DNA from: Desulfovibrio mangrovi
Lineage (GTDB): Bacteria > Desulfobacterota > Desulfovibrionia > Desulfovibrionales > Desulfovibrionaceae
NCBI RefSeq assembly: GCF_026230175.1
Contig: NZ_CP104208.1
Location: forward strand, 2,108,001-2,172,000
Length of the DNA stretch: 64,000 nt
Reading direction: 5' to 3'
Notes under the pieces: model-generated
The model's input: only the letters and a program-made list of their open reading frames with translations
What the model was told of the DNA's origin: nothing
Database searches by the model: none
In this document: positions 53,777 through 61,800 of the stretch, in pieces
Numbering within the stretch: the stretch's first letter is position 1
Layout of the letters: each line of letters begins with the position of its first letter
Position numbers and translations under genes: made by a program

Positions 53777-53804
53777 GCGGCGCAGGGAAGTTTCCTTGCG
53801 CCGC
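53777..53804 (+). terminator. Intrinsic terminator after aminopeptidase P
   Basis: GCGGCGCAGGG / CCTTGCGCCGC with loop AAGTTT and one G/T pair, then CTTCTC. Confidence 0.75.
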
Positions 53805-53853
53805 CTTCTCTACAGCAGCGTACCGGAACACACTCGCCCCATGGGGAGGCTCA

Positions 53854-55170
53854 GTGGATTACACAGCACGCCTTCGCGGTATCATACGGGATTTCGCCCT
53901 TACCAAGGGCGGCACCTTTGTTGTCCTGTCCGAGGACACCATCTTCGTAAAAATGCTGCAGTCCGCCCTGATAAAACAGCTGGCCATTCCCCAGTTCCAC
54001 GTCAACTTCGTCAAGGGCATCGAGGCCCTAATGGGGCAACTCCCCATCTGCGATGTAAAAGGAGCTACGCCGTTCGTTATCATTGAGCAGATCCTGCACG
54101 GCAGGCGGCACGACCAGTACGTCAAAAAAATCAAGGAGCAGGCCCCGAACTGCAAGATCATCGTTCTGGCCAACGAGATCACCCGGGACAGTCTGGCACT
54201 GCTCTATGAACTGGGGGCCGACAATACCATTGTCAAACCTCTGTCCATAAACACGCTGGTTGAAAAAATCGCCAACGCCATTGAGCCGCCCGCCAGACTG
54301 GGCAAGCTCATGGATCAGGCCCGACAACTGTTGACAGACGGCAATGCGCACGCCGCGCTCAGTGTGACGGACAGCATTCTTGCCATCAAGCCCGACAGCG
54401 CCACGGGCCTCATGCTGCGTGGCGATGCCCTGCGAGATCTTGGTCAGCACAATGAAGCGATCCTGCAATATCAGCAGGCCATGGATACAGCCCAACTGTT
54501 CGTGGCTCCCGTGCAAAGGCTTGCCGAACATTACGCCACGCTCGGTGACACCAAGAGGGAATTGCACTACCTGCAAAAACTCGATGCCCTCAGCCCCCTG
54601 AATTACGAACGCAAGATCGACCTCGGCAAGGCAAGCCTTGTCATGGGACTACAGGATTCTGCGCACAAGTATCTGGACGACGCCGTACGTATTGCCGGAC
54701 AAGGCGACTCCCGCCTGCTGTCTGACGCAGCCTCCAAACTGGCCCGCGCCTGCATGGAGCAGTACCCCGAAGCTTGCGAACGCCACCTGCGCACAATCGT
54801 GGATATGGGCGGAAACGCCCCTGTGGCGGCCATTGCCGACATATGGAACAGGCTGGGCATTTCCCTGCGCAGACAGGGAAGATGGGCAGACGCCGTTGCC
54901 GAATACGGCAAGGCCATCCAACGCGTACCCAACGACGAAAACTTGCATTTCAACAAGGCACTGGCGGAAGCCGACGGTCAACAGTATATCGCAGCCGCAG
55001 ACTCGCTGGTGAATGCTATCCGTATCAATCCCGCATTCGGCAAACAGGATGCCGCCGTAGCCGCAAGAATCGGGCGCATATTCCAACTGGCGGGCGACAA
55101 AGACAAGGCCAAGGAATACACGGCATTATCTCACGAACTGGATATTCAGAGAATACAAGGCCCCAAGTAG
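53854..55170 (+). CDS. Receiver-like domain (Asp to Glu) with TPR array
   Basis: 438 residues with a GTG start (GGAGG 4 nt upstream). The first 145 residues have the receiver fold: TFVVLSEDTIFVKML, then FVIIEQILHGRR where Glu78 takes the place of the phospho-Asp, a Lys at 128 in NTIVKPLS, and Ala where Ser/Thr is usual. The acidic pocket Glu27-Asp28 remains. Glu at this spot often mimics the phosphorylated state. Residues about 150-430 are TPR-like helices (DALRDLGQHNEAILQYQQA and similar). It is likely a scaffold. Its target is unknown. No partner kinase is adjacent. Confidence 0.82.
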   Translation: MDYTARLRGIIRDFALTKGGTFVVLSEDTIFVKMLQSALIKQLAIPQFHVNFVKGIEALMGQLPICDVKGATPFVIIEQILHGRRHDQYVKKIKEQAPNCKIIVLANEITRDSLALLYELGADNTIVKPLSINTLVEKIANAIEPPARLGKLMDQARQLLTDGNAHAALSVTDSILAIKPDSATGLMLRGDALRDLGQHNEAILQYQQAMDTAQLFVAPVQRLAEHYATLGDTKRELHYLQKLDALSPLNYERKIDLGKASLVMGLQDSAHKYLDDAVRIAGQGDSRLLSDAASKLARACMEQYPEACERHLRTIVDMGGNAPVAAIADIWNRLGISLRRQGRWADAVAEYGKAIQRVPNDENLHFNKALAEADGQQYIAAADSLVNAIRINPAFGKQDAAVAARIGRIFQLAGDKDKAKEYTALSHELDIQRIQGPK

Positions 55171-55342
55171 AGTCCAAACGTCTCTCCCCCGCTTGCGCGC
55201 CAATCTCGCACCGCCTGCCCGACGCCACGGCAAACTCCCACCTCCCACGCCCCGTCGAAACGGGTAATGATTTCCTTGCTGCACTTTCCTGCTAGCCCGA
55301 TGCTTTCTTCCTTCTTTTGTGCTATGGCGTAACGAATCCAAA

Positions 55343-55362
55343 CCGTGCACTCCGGAGTACGG
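55343..55362. repeat. Palindrome upstream of the bacterioferritin gene
   Basis: CCGT-GC-ACTCCGGAGT-ACGG, about 52 bp before the start of bfr. It may be an operator; it does not resemble a Fur box. Confidence 0.3.
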
Positions 55363-55413
55363 CGTATGCCTGCTTTCTTAAACGCACAGCGACAAAATGA
55401 AAGGAGCTCTCCC

Positions 55414-55956
55414 ATGGCAGACCGGGAACAACGCAGGAAGAATGTCATCGAAGTGCTGAACAAGGCCCGCAGCATGGAACTGCAGGCCATTTCTCAGTAC
55501 ATGAACCAGCACTACAACCTGGACGACAAGGACTACGGCGAACTGGCCGCAAAGATGAAGCTGGTGGCCATTGACGAAATGCGGCACGCCGAAGCCTTTG
55601 CGGAGCGCATCAAGGAACTGGGCGGAGAACCCACGACCGAAGGCGCGGCACGCCCCGAAAAGGGCCAGAAAGTGGAGACGATGTTCCCCTTTGACGCCGA
55701 GCTTGAGGACGACACCATAGACCAGTACAACCAGTTCCTGCTGGTATGCCGCGATAACGGCGACAGCGTGAGCATGAAGATTTTCGAACAGATCATCGAA
55801 GACGAACAGGCGCACTTCAACTATTTTGATGCCGTTGCCAACCACATTAACGACCTTGGCGACACATTCCTTGCACGCATTGCGGGCACCTCATCCGCTA
55901 CCGGCCTGCAACCGCAGGGGTTTGTCATCACCGGAAAAGGCGGTGCCGGAGCCTGA
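55414..55956 (+). CDS. bfr: Bacterioferritin
   Basis: 180 residues from the ATG at 55414 (AAGGAG 9 nt upstream). It is a four-helix iron-storage protein. Ferroxidase ligands Glu22, Glu55 and His58, and the axial haem ligand Met56 in DEMRHAE, are present; further ligands are in IIEDEQAHFNYF. The sequence strongly resembles D. desulfuricans bacterioferritin, which carries iron-coproporphyrin III, so the same haem may be used. It stores iron and detoxifies H2O2. It is monocistronic, with its own terminator. Confidence 0.95.
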   Translation: MADREQRRKNVIEVLNKARSMELQAISQYMNQHYNLDDKDYGELAAKMKLVAIDEMRHAEAFAERIKELGGEPTTEGAARPEKGQKVETMFPFDAELEDDTIDQYNQFLLVCRDNGDSVSMKIFEQIIEDEQAHFNYFDAVANHINDLGDTFLARIAGTSSATGLQPQGFVITGKGGAGA

Positions 55957-55979
55957 TCTCCACTTCCTGCCCTATTGCA

Positions 55980-56010
55980 AAAGGCTGCTCCTGCATAAGG
56001 GGCAGCCTTT
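55980..56010 (+). terminator. Intrinsic terminator after bfr
   Basis: AAAGGCTGCTCC / GGGGCAGCCTTT with a 7-nt loop and one G/T pair. Confidence 0.8.
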
Positions 56011-56146
56011 ATCCGTCACGTCACGTACAGTGCTGAAAAGCAGCAAAGGACTCATCCAAAATCAACAGGACATGTACACCCCCCGCTGAACATGGTACCA
56101 TTAAGCCGAACTGGCAATCGTTTATGAAAGGAAGGGGAAGCGTTCC

Positions 56147-57073
56147 ATGCAGGAAAACTTCTATAAAGAGGTTCTCGATTCAATGGCTGACGGTGTCTAC
56201 TTCGTAGATAAGGACCGCCGTATCACCTATTGGAACAAGGGAGCCGAACGCATAAGCGGTTACAGATCGGATGAGGTGGTCGGAAAAAGCTGTGCCGAAA
56301 ACCTGCTGCTGCACATTGATGACATGGGAATCCAGCTTTGCCGCACGGGCTGCCCCTTGAACGGGGCCACCAGAAGAGGACAGAGCTGTGAGATGTCTGT
56401 ATACATGCATCATAAACACGGGCACCGGATCCTCGTTTCCGTCCGTGCCTATCCCATGTGCGACAGGAACGGTTCCATCATCGGCGCGGTAGAGGTATTC
56501 TCGCCGCAAACCAGAGGCGATGACGTGCTCAAGGAACTGGAAGAACTGCGCAAGGAAGTTCTGAGAGACCCCCTTACCGGCATAGGCAACCGCCGCTATG
56601 CAGACATCACGCTCAAAACCTTTGAGGCCATTCAACGAGCCGACAAGGTGCGCTATTGCGTACTCATGGTGGACATTGATCACTTCAAAGAGGTGAATGA
56701 CACCTGGGGCCATCATATCGGGGATGAAATTCTGAAGATGGTGGCTCAATCGCTGGCGGGGGGATTACGAATATTTGACGTAGCCTGCCGCTGGGGCGGT
56801 GAAGAGTTCATTGTCTTACTGCCGAACGAGACGAACGCAACCTTGTTCAGCGTAGCCGAACGGCTCAGAAAACTCATTGAAACAAGCTGGCTGGATCACG
56901 AAGGAAGTCATCTTCGGGTTACCGCGTCTTTTGGCGGAGCCATGGCAAAAGAGGACGAGCCGGCCGAATCCGTTGTCGCCAGAGCGGACTGCCTACTGTA
57001 CCGCAGCAAGCAGTCTGGCAGAAACTGTGTGCACATCGAAACTGAGGACTACGGCGACTCGGCAGAGGACTGA
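56147..57073 (+). CDS. Diguanylate cyclase with PAS domain
   Basis: 308 residues. PAS (about 5-120; note Cys-rich stretch CRTGCPLNG at 65-73, unusual for a PAS and possibly a metal or redox site) followed by GGDEF (about 135-300). The active site is GGEEF (217-221), and the I-site RIFD (208-211) lies exactly 5 residues before it, so the enzyme should be active and subject to c-di-GMP feedback. The gene overlaps the 3' end of the convergent motB by 25 bp. Being cytoplasmic, it could respond to a redox signal. Confidence 0.92.
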   Translation: MQENFYKEVLDSMADGVYFVDKDRRITYWNKGAERISGYRSDEVVGKSCAENLLLHIDDMGIQLCRTGCPLNGATRRGQSCEMSVYMHHKHGHRILVSVRAYPMCDRNGSIIGAVEVFSPQTRGDDVLKELEELRKEVLRDPLTGIGNRRYADITLKTFEAIQRADKVRYCVLMVDIDHFKEVNDTWGHHIGDEILKMVAQSLAGGLRIFDVACRWGGEEFIVLLPNETNATLFSVAERLRKLIETSWLDHEGSHLRVTASFGGAMAKEDEPAESVVARADCLLYRSKQSGRNCVHIETEDYGDSAED

Positions 57074-57981
57074 GCCGCAATCACGATAACCACCCTTCGG
57101 TTGAGCTCCCTGTTCCCGGGAATGGGGGCGCCGTGTGCGTCCAGATTGGGCACGAGCGGTCGAACATGGGCATAGCCCCGCACTTCCACGCGGGAAGCGT
57201 CCACGCCGCCCTCAATGAGATACCGCGCCACTGAAGCCGCACGTCCTGCGGAAAGCTCCCAGTTGGAAGGAAACCGCTCGGAAAGAATGGGCAGATCGTC
57301 GGTATGCCCCTCCACGGTTACGCGAAAACGCGTCTGGCTCACTTCTTCTGCCACCCGCGTCAGGAACGGAAATGAAGCCTCGGTCAGGTCCGCACTGGCA
57401 AGGGCAAAGAAAACAGGGCCATGCAGCCGCACGGCCACAGAGTCTGCCCTGCGCTCCACCTGCACGGCCGAACCGGCATCACGCAGCCGTTCCTCCAGTC
57501 CCCCCATGAGCATATCAAGCGAGGGCCCGCCCGAAGAAGCATCCTGCACCGCGCCTCCGGCCTTGGCAGCGGATGATTCCGTTGCATTTGGCGCCACATC
57601 ATCCTGCACCTTGGATGCAACGTCCGCCGCCGGAACACCTTCCGGAGCGGTTTGAGGTTGCTCAACCACGACAGGCGTCTCCGGCGGTCGGGGCACGGCC
57701 TGCCGCATTTCCTGCTGCATTTCAGGCTTATCCAGCGTTTCCGGTTCAACACGCCGCTCTGTCAGGGCCGCCTTTTCCGGCCGCGTCCTGTCCAGCGGGG
57801 TTTTCTTCATGGCAAGGCCAAGCGATTCCGCAACCTGCTCATAGCGGTCGATATCCACGGCGGAAATGGACACCATGAGAATGAAGAAGCACATAAGCAG
57901 GGTCATCATGTCCGCAAAGGACACGGCCCATTCTTCCCCTTCCTCATGGCGCTTGCGCAGCCGTTTCAGATGACTTGCCAT
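57049..57981 (-). CDS. motB: Flagellar stator protein MotB
   Basis: 310 residues from the ATG at 57981 (GGAGG 4 nt upstream). The single membrane helix contains the ion-conducting Asp24 in SFADMMTLLMCFFILM. A Pro/Glu/Ala-rich linker (about 50-165) leads to the OmpA-like peptidoglycan-binding domain with VEGHTDDLP and NWELSAGRAASVARYL. It forms the stator with MotA. It follows motA by 10 bp. Its 3' end overlaps the diguanylate cyclase gene on the other strand by 25 bp. Confidence 0.93.
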   Translation of the reverse strand: MASHLKRLRKRHEEGEEWAVSFADMMTLLMCFFILMVSISAVDIDRYEQVAESLGLAMKKTPLDRTRPEKAALTERRVEPETLDKPEMQQEMRQAVPRPPETPVVVEQPQTAPEGVPAADVASKVQDDVAPNATESSAAKAGGAVQDASSGGPSLDMLMGGLEERLRDAGSAVQVERRADSVAVRLHGPVFFALASADLTEASFPFLTRVAEEVSQTRFRVTVEGHTDDLPILSERFPSNWELSAGRAASVARYLIEGGVDASRVEVRGYAHVRPLVPNLDAHGAPIPGNRELNRRVVIVIAAQSSAESP

Positions 57982-57991
57982 ACGCCCTCCG

Positions 57992-58771
57992 CTAATTGGC
58001 CCGCGCCTTGATGGAAGCCCAGCGACGCGGCGGCAGGTAGGCGCGCAGCTTGTCCAGCACGATGCCGGCCGGTGCACGGTCGTTGATGTAGAGGATGCCG
58101 TCGCGGATGACGGTCATAAGCAGAATGCGCTCCTCAATACGCTTTTCGACCTTGATGGCGATAGGCAGGAACAGCATGTTGGCAAAGAGCACGCCATAGA
58201 GCGTCGTGGTCAGGGCGGTGGCCATGGCGGGCCCGAGTTCCCGGATATCGCCCCCCATGGACTGCATCATGCCGATAAGGCCGATGAGCGTGCCGATGAT
58301 GCCGAAGGCAGGAGCCAGCCGGGCCATGGTACGAAATATGCCCGCAGAAGACATCTCCTGCTCGTAATGCTGCTCAATCCGGGTATCCAGAATCTGGTTG
58401 ATCTCTTCACGGCTGTAACCGTCCACCAGCATCTGCACCGCATGTTTCAGAAAAAAATTATCCATGCCCGGAAGCGAGGCTTCCAGCGACACGGCACCAC
58501 GGGCCGAAGCCTGCTTGGCAAGGCGCACCAGCTCGTCGATGTACATGCCGATGGGCAGTTCCTCGCGGCTGAGCGCGAGCAGAAAGGCACTGAAGGTGCG
58601 CCCCACTTCCTTGACGGGATAGCAGATGAAGGTCGCTGCCGCAGTCCCACCGAAAACGATGGCAAGGCCCGCAGGGTTGAGGAACACCCATACATTGGAA
58701 GTGGAAAAGAAGGTTGCCACGGCAAGAATGATCAAACCGACCACAAAACCGAGCACGGTGGCTATGTTCAT
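57992..58771 (-). CDS. motA: Flagellar stator protein MotA
   Basis: 259 residues, four membrane helices (about 4-22, 30-50, 150-172, 183-205) with the long cytoplasmic loop between 2 and 3, and the family block RLAPAFGIIGTLIGLIGMM with the conserved prolines. Its ATG overlaps the stop of the CRP/FliG hybrid gene by 4 bp (ATGA), so translation is coupled. With MotB it makes the ion channel driving rotation. Confidence 0.94.
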   Translation of the reverse strand: MNIATVLGFVVGLIILAVATFFSTSNVWVFLNPAGLAIVFGGTAAATFICYPVKEVGRTFSAFLLALSREELPIGMYIDELVRLAKQASARGAVSLEASLPGMDNFFLKHAVQMLVDGYSREEINQILDTRIEQHYEQEMSSAGIFRTMARLAPAFGIIGTLIGLIGMMQSMGGDIRELGPAMATALTTTLYGVLFANMLFLPIAIKVEKRIEERILLMTVIRDGILYINDRAPAGIVLDKLRAYLPPRRWASIKARAN

Positions 58772-59982
58772 TTGGCGGCTCCCTTTATCTCACGGATAAG
58801 CGTAATAGCCTCGGCCTCCACGTCTGCCAGTTCCATATCGTCCACCACGCGGTCGGCAGACTCTTCCTTGACCATGGCGGCGATCTTTCCTGACATGCCG
58901 CCCAGCAACTTGGTGCGGGTCTCTTCCTGTGCTCCGGCATACAGGATAAGCACCTTGTGGAAGCCTATCTTCTGGAACACGTCACGCAGGGTGTTGTTGT
59001 CCACGAACACCAGATCATCCACGCTCTCAAGCTCGTCAATGTTCAGCCGCTTGCGCTTGACGCGCTGGAAGAAGTCTTCCCCTTTCACCTGCGCCCATTC
59101 ACGCATGGCATCCTTGGGGAAGAAGAACATGTTCTCAGGAATCTCGTGCTGGGCCAGCTTCTTGTACAACAGCTCGGGGGTGCTCTTCACCATCTCGGCG
59201 AAGCCCTGCATGTCCACAAATTCCAGTTCACGGGTGTACGGAGGAAACTTTTCAGGCAGTTCCTGACTCAGGTTGCGGGCCACGGTCATGAAAGCGCCGG
59301 GATCCTTCAGGCTGAGCTGCTTGTCCTGCACATATTCGGAAGAGACATTCATGTTACCGAGCAGGTCCTTGCGGTATGTCGCGCCCTTGATTTCGGAAAT
59401 GACAATCACGCCCAGGCGCTGCAACCGCTCCAGCACCTCGTCAATCTCCAGCTGTGTCACCAGCAGCACGTTGCGTACGTTGCGGCAGAAGTCCACATAA
59501 CTGAAAGGCACCGGCGCGTTGGAGGATTCCGCCCCCTTGGCCGGAGCCGAAACCGGACGCGAGGCCTTATGGGTCAGTTCCAGAATCTGGCAGATGGAAA
59601 GAAAGGTATTGGGCGCGGGCTGCTCATGAACAGCTTTTTCCAGAACGGAAATACGGTCCATGAGGTAGCGTACGATGCGCTGCATGGGACCAGGACATTT
59701 GAGAAGCAGCGTTTTGAGCGTGGTCTGGTCTATGATCAGCAGTTCCACAAAGTCATCTGCCACGGCGTTGGCATGAAATGGCTCACCGGTAATGACGGCA
59801 GATTCACCGAAAATCTGCCCCGGCAGCATCTTTCCCACGACAACCTTGCGGTTGTTCACGACGCGGTAGATGGTGACCGTTCCCTTCTTGACCATATATG
59901 CCACGGGATTGAGCTGGCCCTCCCGGAATATCATCTGGCCCTTGTTGAAAGACTTGGTCTTCTCTTGCGTACTATCCCCCAT
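58768..59982 (-). CDS. Cyclic-nucleotide-fold / FliG C-terminal hybrid protein of the stator operon
   Basis: 404 residues from the ATG at 59982 (AGGGAG 6 nt upstream). Residues 12-120 are a cNMP-binding fold with the PBC motif GQIFGESAVITGEPFHANA: Glu60 is present but the phosphate-binding Arg is absent (Phe69/His70). A winged-helix-like middle (about 165-215) follows. The C-terminal region (about 245-404) reads as FliG: DLVFVDNNTLRDVF, then ILYAGAQEETRTKLLGGMS. The torque-helix charges are kept as Lys366 and Glu373-Glu374, matching E. coli Arg281 and Asp288-Asp289 in spacing. Being first in an operon with motAB, it probably acts at the motor, possibly competing with or modulating FliG. The ligand is unknown. 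Confidence 0.82.
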   Translation of the reverse strand: MGDSTQEKTKSFNKGQMIFREGQLNPVAYMVKKGTVTIYRVVNNRKVVVGKMLPGQIFGESAVITGEPFHANAVADDFVELLIIDQTTLKTLLLKCPGPMQRIVRYLMDRISVLEKAVHEQPAPNTFLSICQILELTHKASRPVSAPAKGAESSNAPVPFSYVDFCRNVRNVLLVTQLEIDEVLERLQRLGVIVISEIKGATYRKDLLGNMNVSSEYVQDKQLSLKDPGAFMTVARNLSQELPEKFPPYTRELEFVDMQGFAEMVKSTPELLYKKLAQHEIPENMFFFPKDAMREWAQVKGEDFFQRVKRKRLNIDELESVDDLVFVDNNTLRDVFQKIGFHKVLILYAGAQEETRTKLLGGMSGKIAAMVKEESADRVVDDMELADVEAEAITLIREIKGAAK

Positions 59983-60057
59983 AGGGTCTCCCTGACGTTG
60001 GTGTAGCATGTAACAGACAAAAACGAGCGGTTCGGCTGCTGGGTTACGGCGGATTCG

Positions 60058-60072
60058 GGCGTACTATACGCC
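60058..60072 (-). promoter_or_regulatory. Inverted repeat GGCGTA-N3-TACGCC upstream of the stator operon
   Basis: A perfect 6-3-6 repeat 76 bp before the hybrid gene; on the minus strand it contains TATAGT, a possible -10 box, so it may be an operator over the promoter. Confidence 0.4.
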
Positions 60073-60258
60073 TCGCGCACTACAGCGAGCATCACGCTTG
60101 AGACTACAGCAAATCAATACCCCGCGCAACGCCGCAAAGACATGTAGTTGCTGGAAAACATACTTTCTTCGTGACACACATTTATCTTTCGTGTAACTGA
60201 GTGCTACATTTTATTAATTCGTATCTGTTTTTAGCTGATTATTTTTAAAGGAGTTACC

Positions 60259-61044
60259 ATGAAACGAGTCTTCCCGCGTTCCGTCCTGTCCTGTCTTGCC
60301 GCTGTCGTCATGCTGTGGGCGACTGCCGCCAACGCTCATTTCGGCATGATCATTCCCGGCAACAACGCCATCACTCCCGAGGCCAAATCCACCGAACTGC
60401 AGGTTTCCTTCTCGCATCCCTTTGAAATCATCGGCATGGACATGGAAAAGCCCAAGGCATTCTTTGTCTCCGCCGCCGGCAAGAAAACCGACCTGCTGCC
60501 CACGCTGACCGAAAACAAGGTCATGGACCACAAAGCATGGAAGACCTCATACTCCTTTGCCCGCCCCGGCGTATATCTCTTCGGGCTTGAGCCGGCACCC
60601 TACTGGGAACCGGAAGAAGATTGCTTCATCATCCATTACACCAAGACCATCATAGCCGCCTTCGGCGATGAAACCGGCTGGGACGAACCGCTGGGTCTGA
60701 AGACGGAAATCGTGCCCTTTACCCGCCCCTTCGGCAACTACGCGGGCAACAGCTTCACCGGCCAGGTGCTCAGAGACGGCAAGCCCCTGCCCTTTGCCGA
60801 CGTGGAAGTGGAATACTACAACAAGGACAAGAAATTTGCGGCCCCCAGCGAGTATCACGTAACGCAGGTCGTCAAGGCCGACGCCAACGGCGTGTTCACC
60901 TTTGCCTGCCCGCTCGCCGGCTGGTGGGGATTTGCCGCTCTCAGCACCGCAGACTTCCAGATCAAGGCACCCGACGGAGCCATGAAGGATGTGGAAATCG
61001 GCGCAGTTCTCTGGATCAAGCTGGACGGCTGGACCAAGAAGTAA
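60259..61044 (+). CDS. Exported DUF4198 protein
   Basis: 261 residues with a signal peptide cut at about ANA|HF (residue 26), so the mature protein starts with His. DUF4198 features: HFGMIIPGNNAI, a GETVGW-like acidic centre (FGDETGWDEPLG), and the C-terminal Ig-like part GQVLRDGKPLPFADVEVEYYN. The family occurs next to nickel or cobalt uptake genes and may bind the metal in the periplasm; no transporter is adjacent here, so that role is inferred. AAAGGAG precedes the ATG. It is monocistronic with a strong terminator. Confidence 0.82.
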   Translation: MKRVFPRSVLSCLAAVVMLWATAANAHFGMIIPGNNAITPEAKSTELQVSFSHPFEIIGMDMEKPKAFFVSAAGKKTDLLPTLTENKVMDHKAWKTSYSFARPGVYLFGLEPAPYWEPEEDCFIIHYTKTIIAAFGDETGWDEPLGLKTEIVPFTRPFGNYAGNSFTGQVLRDGKPLPFADVEVEYYNKDKKFAAPSEYHVTQVVKADANGVFTFACPLAGWWGFAALSTADFQIKAPDGAMKDVEIGAVLWIKLDGWTKK

Positions 61045-61070
61045 CCGAACTCACCCCTGCCCGCCCCTGC

Positions 61071-61101
61071 AAGTCCCCCGCCCAAAGCGGGGGACTTTTT
61101 T
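61071..61101 (+). terminator. Intrinsic terminator after the DUF4198 gene
   Basis: Perfect 11-bp stem AAGTCCCCCGC / GCGGGGGACTT with loop CCAAA and six T. Confidence 0.92.
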
Positions 61102-61184
61102 GTCGCCCCGCAGCAAAACACTTACAAAATCCTCAGCCTCTCAAATATGCATTCATTATACTTTGACTAATCCCTGAAATCCTC

Positions 61185-61212
61185 TTGAAATGGATTGCCC
61201 TTATGCTAGACT
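61185..61212 (+). promoter_or_regulatory. Candidate promoter of the CheY-like gene
   Basis: TTGAAA (61185-61190), 16 bp, TAGACT (61207-61212), with start near 61219 and a 25-nt leader. Confidence 0.4.
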
Positions 61213-61243
61213 TCAGCATCAGAACTCTAACCGGGAGCCTGCC

Positions 61244-61639
61244 ATGCGCTTTCTCATAGTCGAAGATGATTTCACCAGCCGCAAGTTCATGCAGTCCATC
61301 CTTTCCCCATACGGGGAATGCGACATAGCCGTTAACGGCAGGGAAGCTGTCGAAGCTTTCATGGCCTCTCTGGAAGGGCCGGAATACGATCTTATCTGTC
61401 TGGACATCATGATGCCCGAAATGGACGGACAAGAGGCTTTGCGCCACATACGGGAAATCGAAAAGAGCAAGGGCATCCGCTCCGCGGACGAAGTGAAGGT
61501 GGTCATGACCACGGCGCTTGATGACCCCAAGAATGTCGTGGAAGCCTACTACAAGGGAGGAGCAACCTCATACGTGCCCAAACCCATAGACAGGCATCTG
61601 TTCATCCAACTCCTGAAGAACCTTGGCATCCTTTCCTGA
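61244..61639 (+). CDS. Single-domain response regulator (CheY-like)
   Basis: 131 residues from the ATG at 61244 (CGGGAG upstream). A complete receiver: acidic pair in LIVEDDF, phospho-Asp in LICLDIMMPEMDG, Thr in VVMTTA, and Lys in SYVPKPI. No output domain. The family resembles stand-alone receivers that accept phosphate from hybrid kinases or bind motor or Hpt proteins. It may pair with the Hpt at 35636 or the kinase at 6528. A Tim44-like gene follows 160 bp later. Confidence 0.9.
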   Translation: MRFLIVEDDFTSRKFMQSILSPYGECDIAVNGREAVEAFMASLEGPEYDLICLDIMMPEMDGQEALRHIREIEKSKGIRSADEVKVVMTTALDDPKNVVEAYYKGGATSYVPKPIDRHLFIQLLKNLGILS

Positions 61640-61800
61640 GGAGCCAGACAATCCACGGAGGCTGCTACTGACTCAGCCAGATCCGCCCGCCGGTGTCTGA
61701 TGCCCGGAACACTCCGGCAAGCTTGACTCGCCGGGCAATATGCGTACACAGTTTTCTCATGCAGCATCACACTACACTAGAATCCCGTCGCGTCCCGGGC

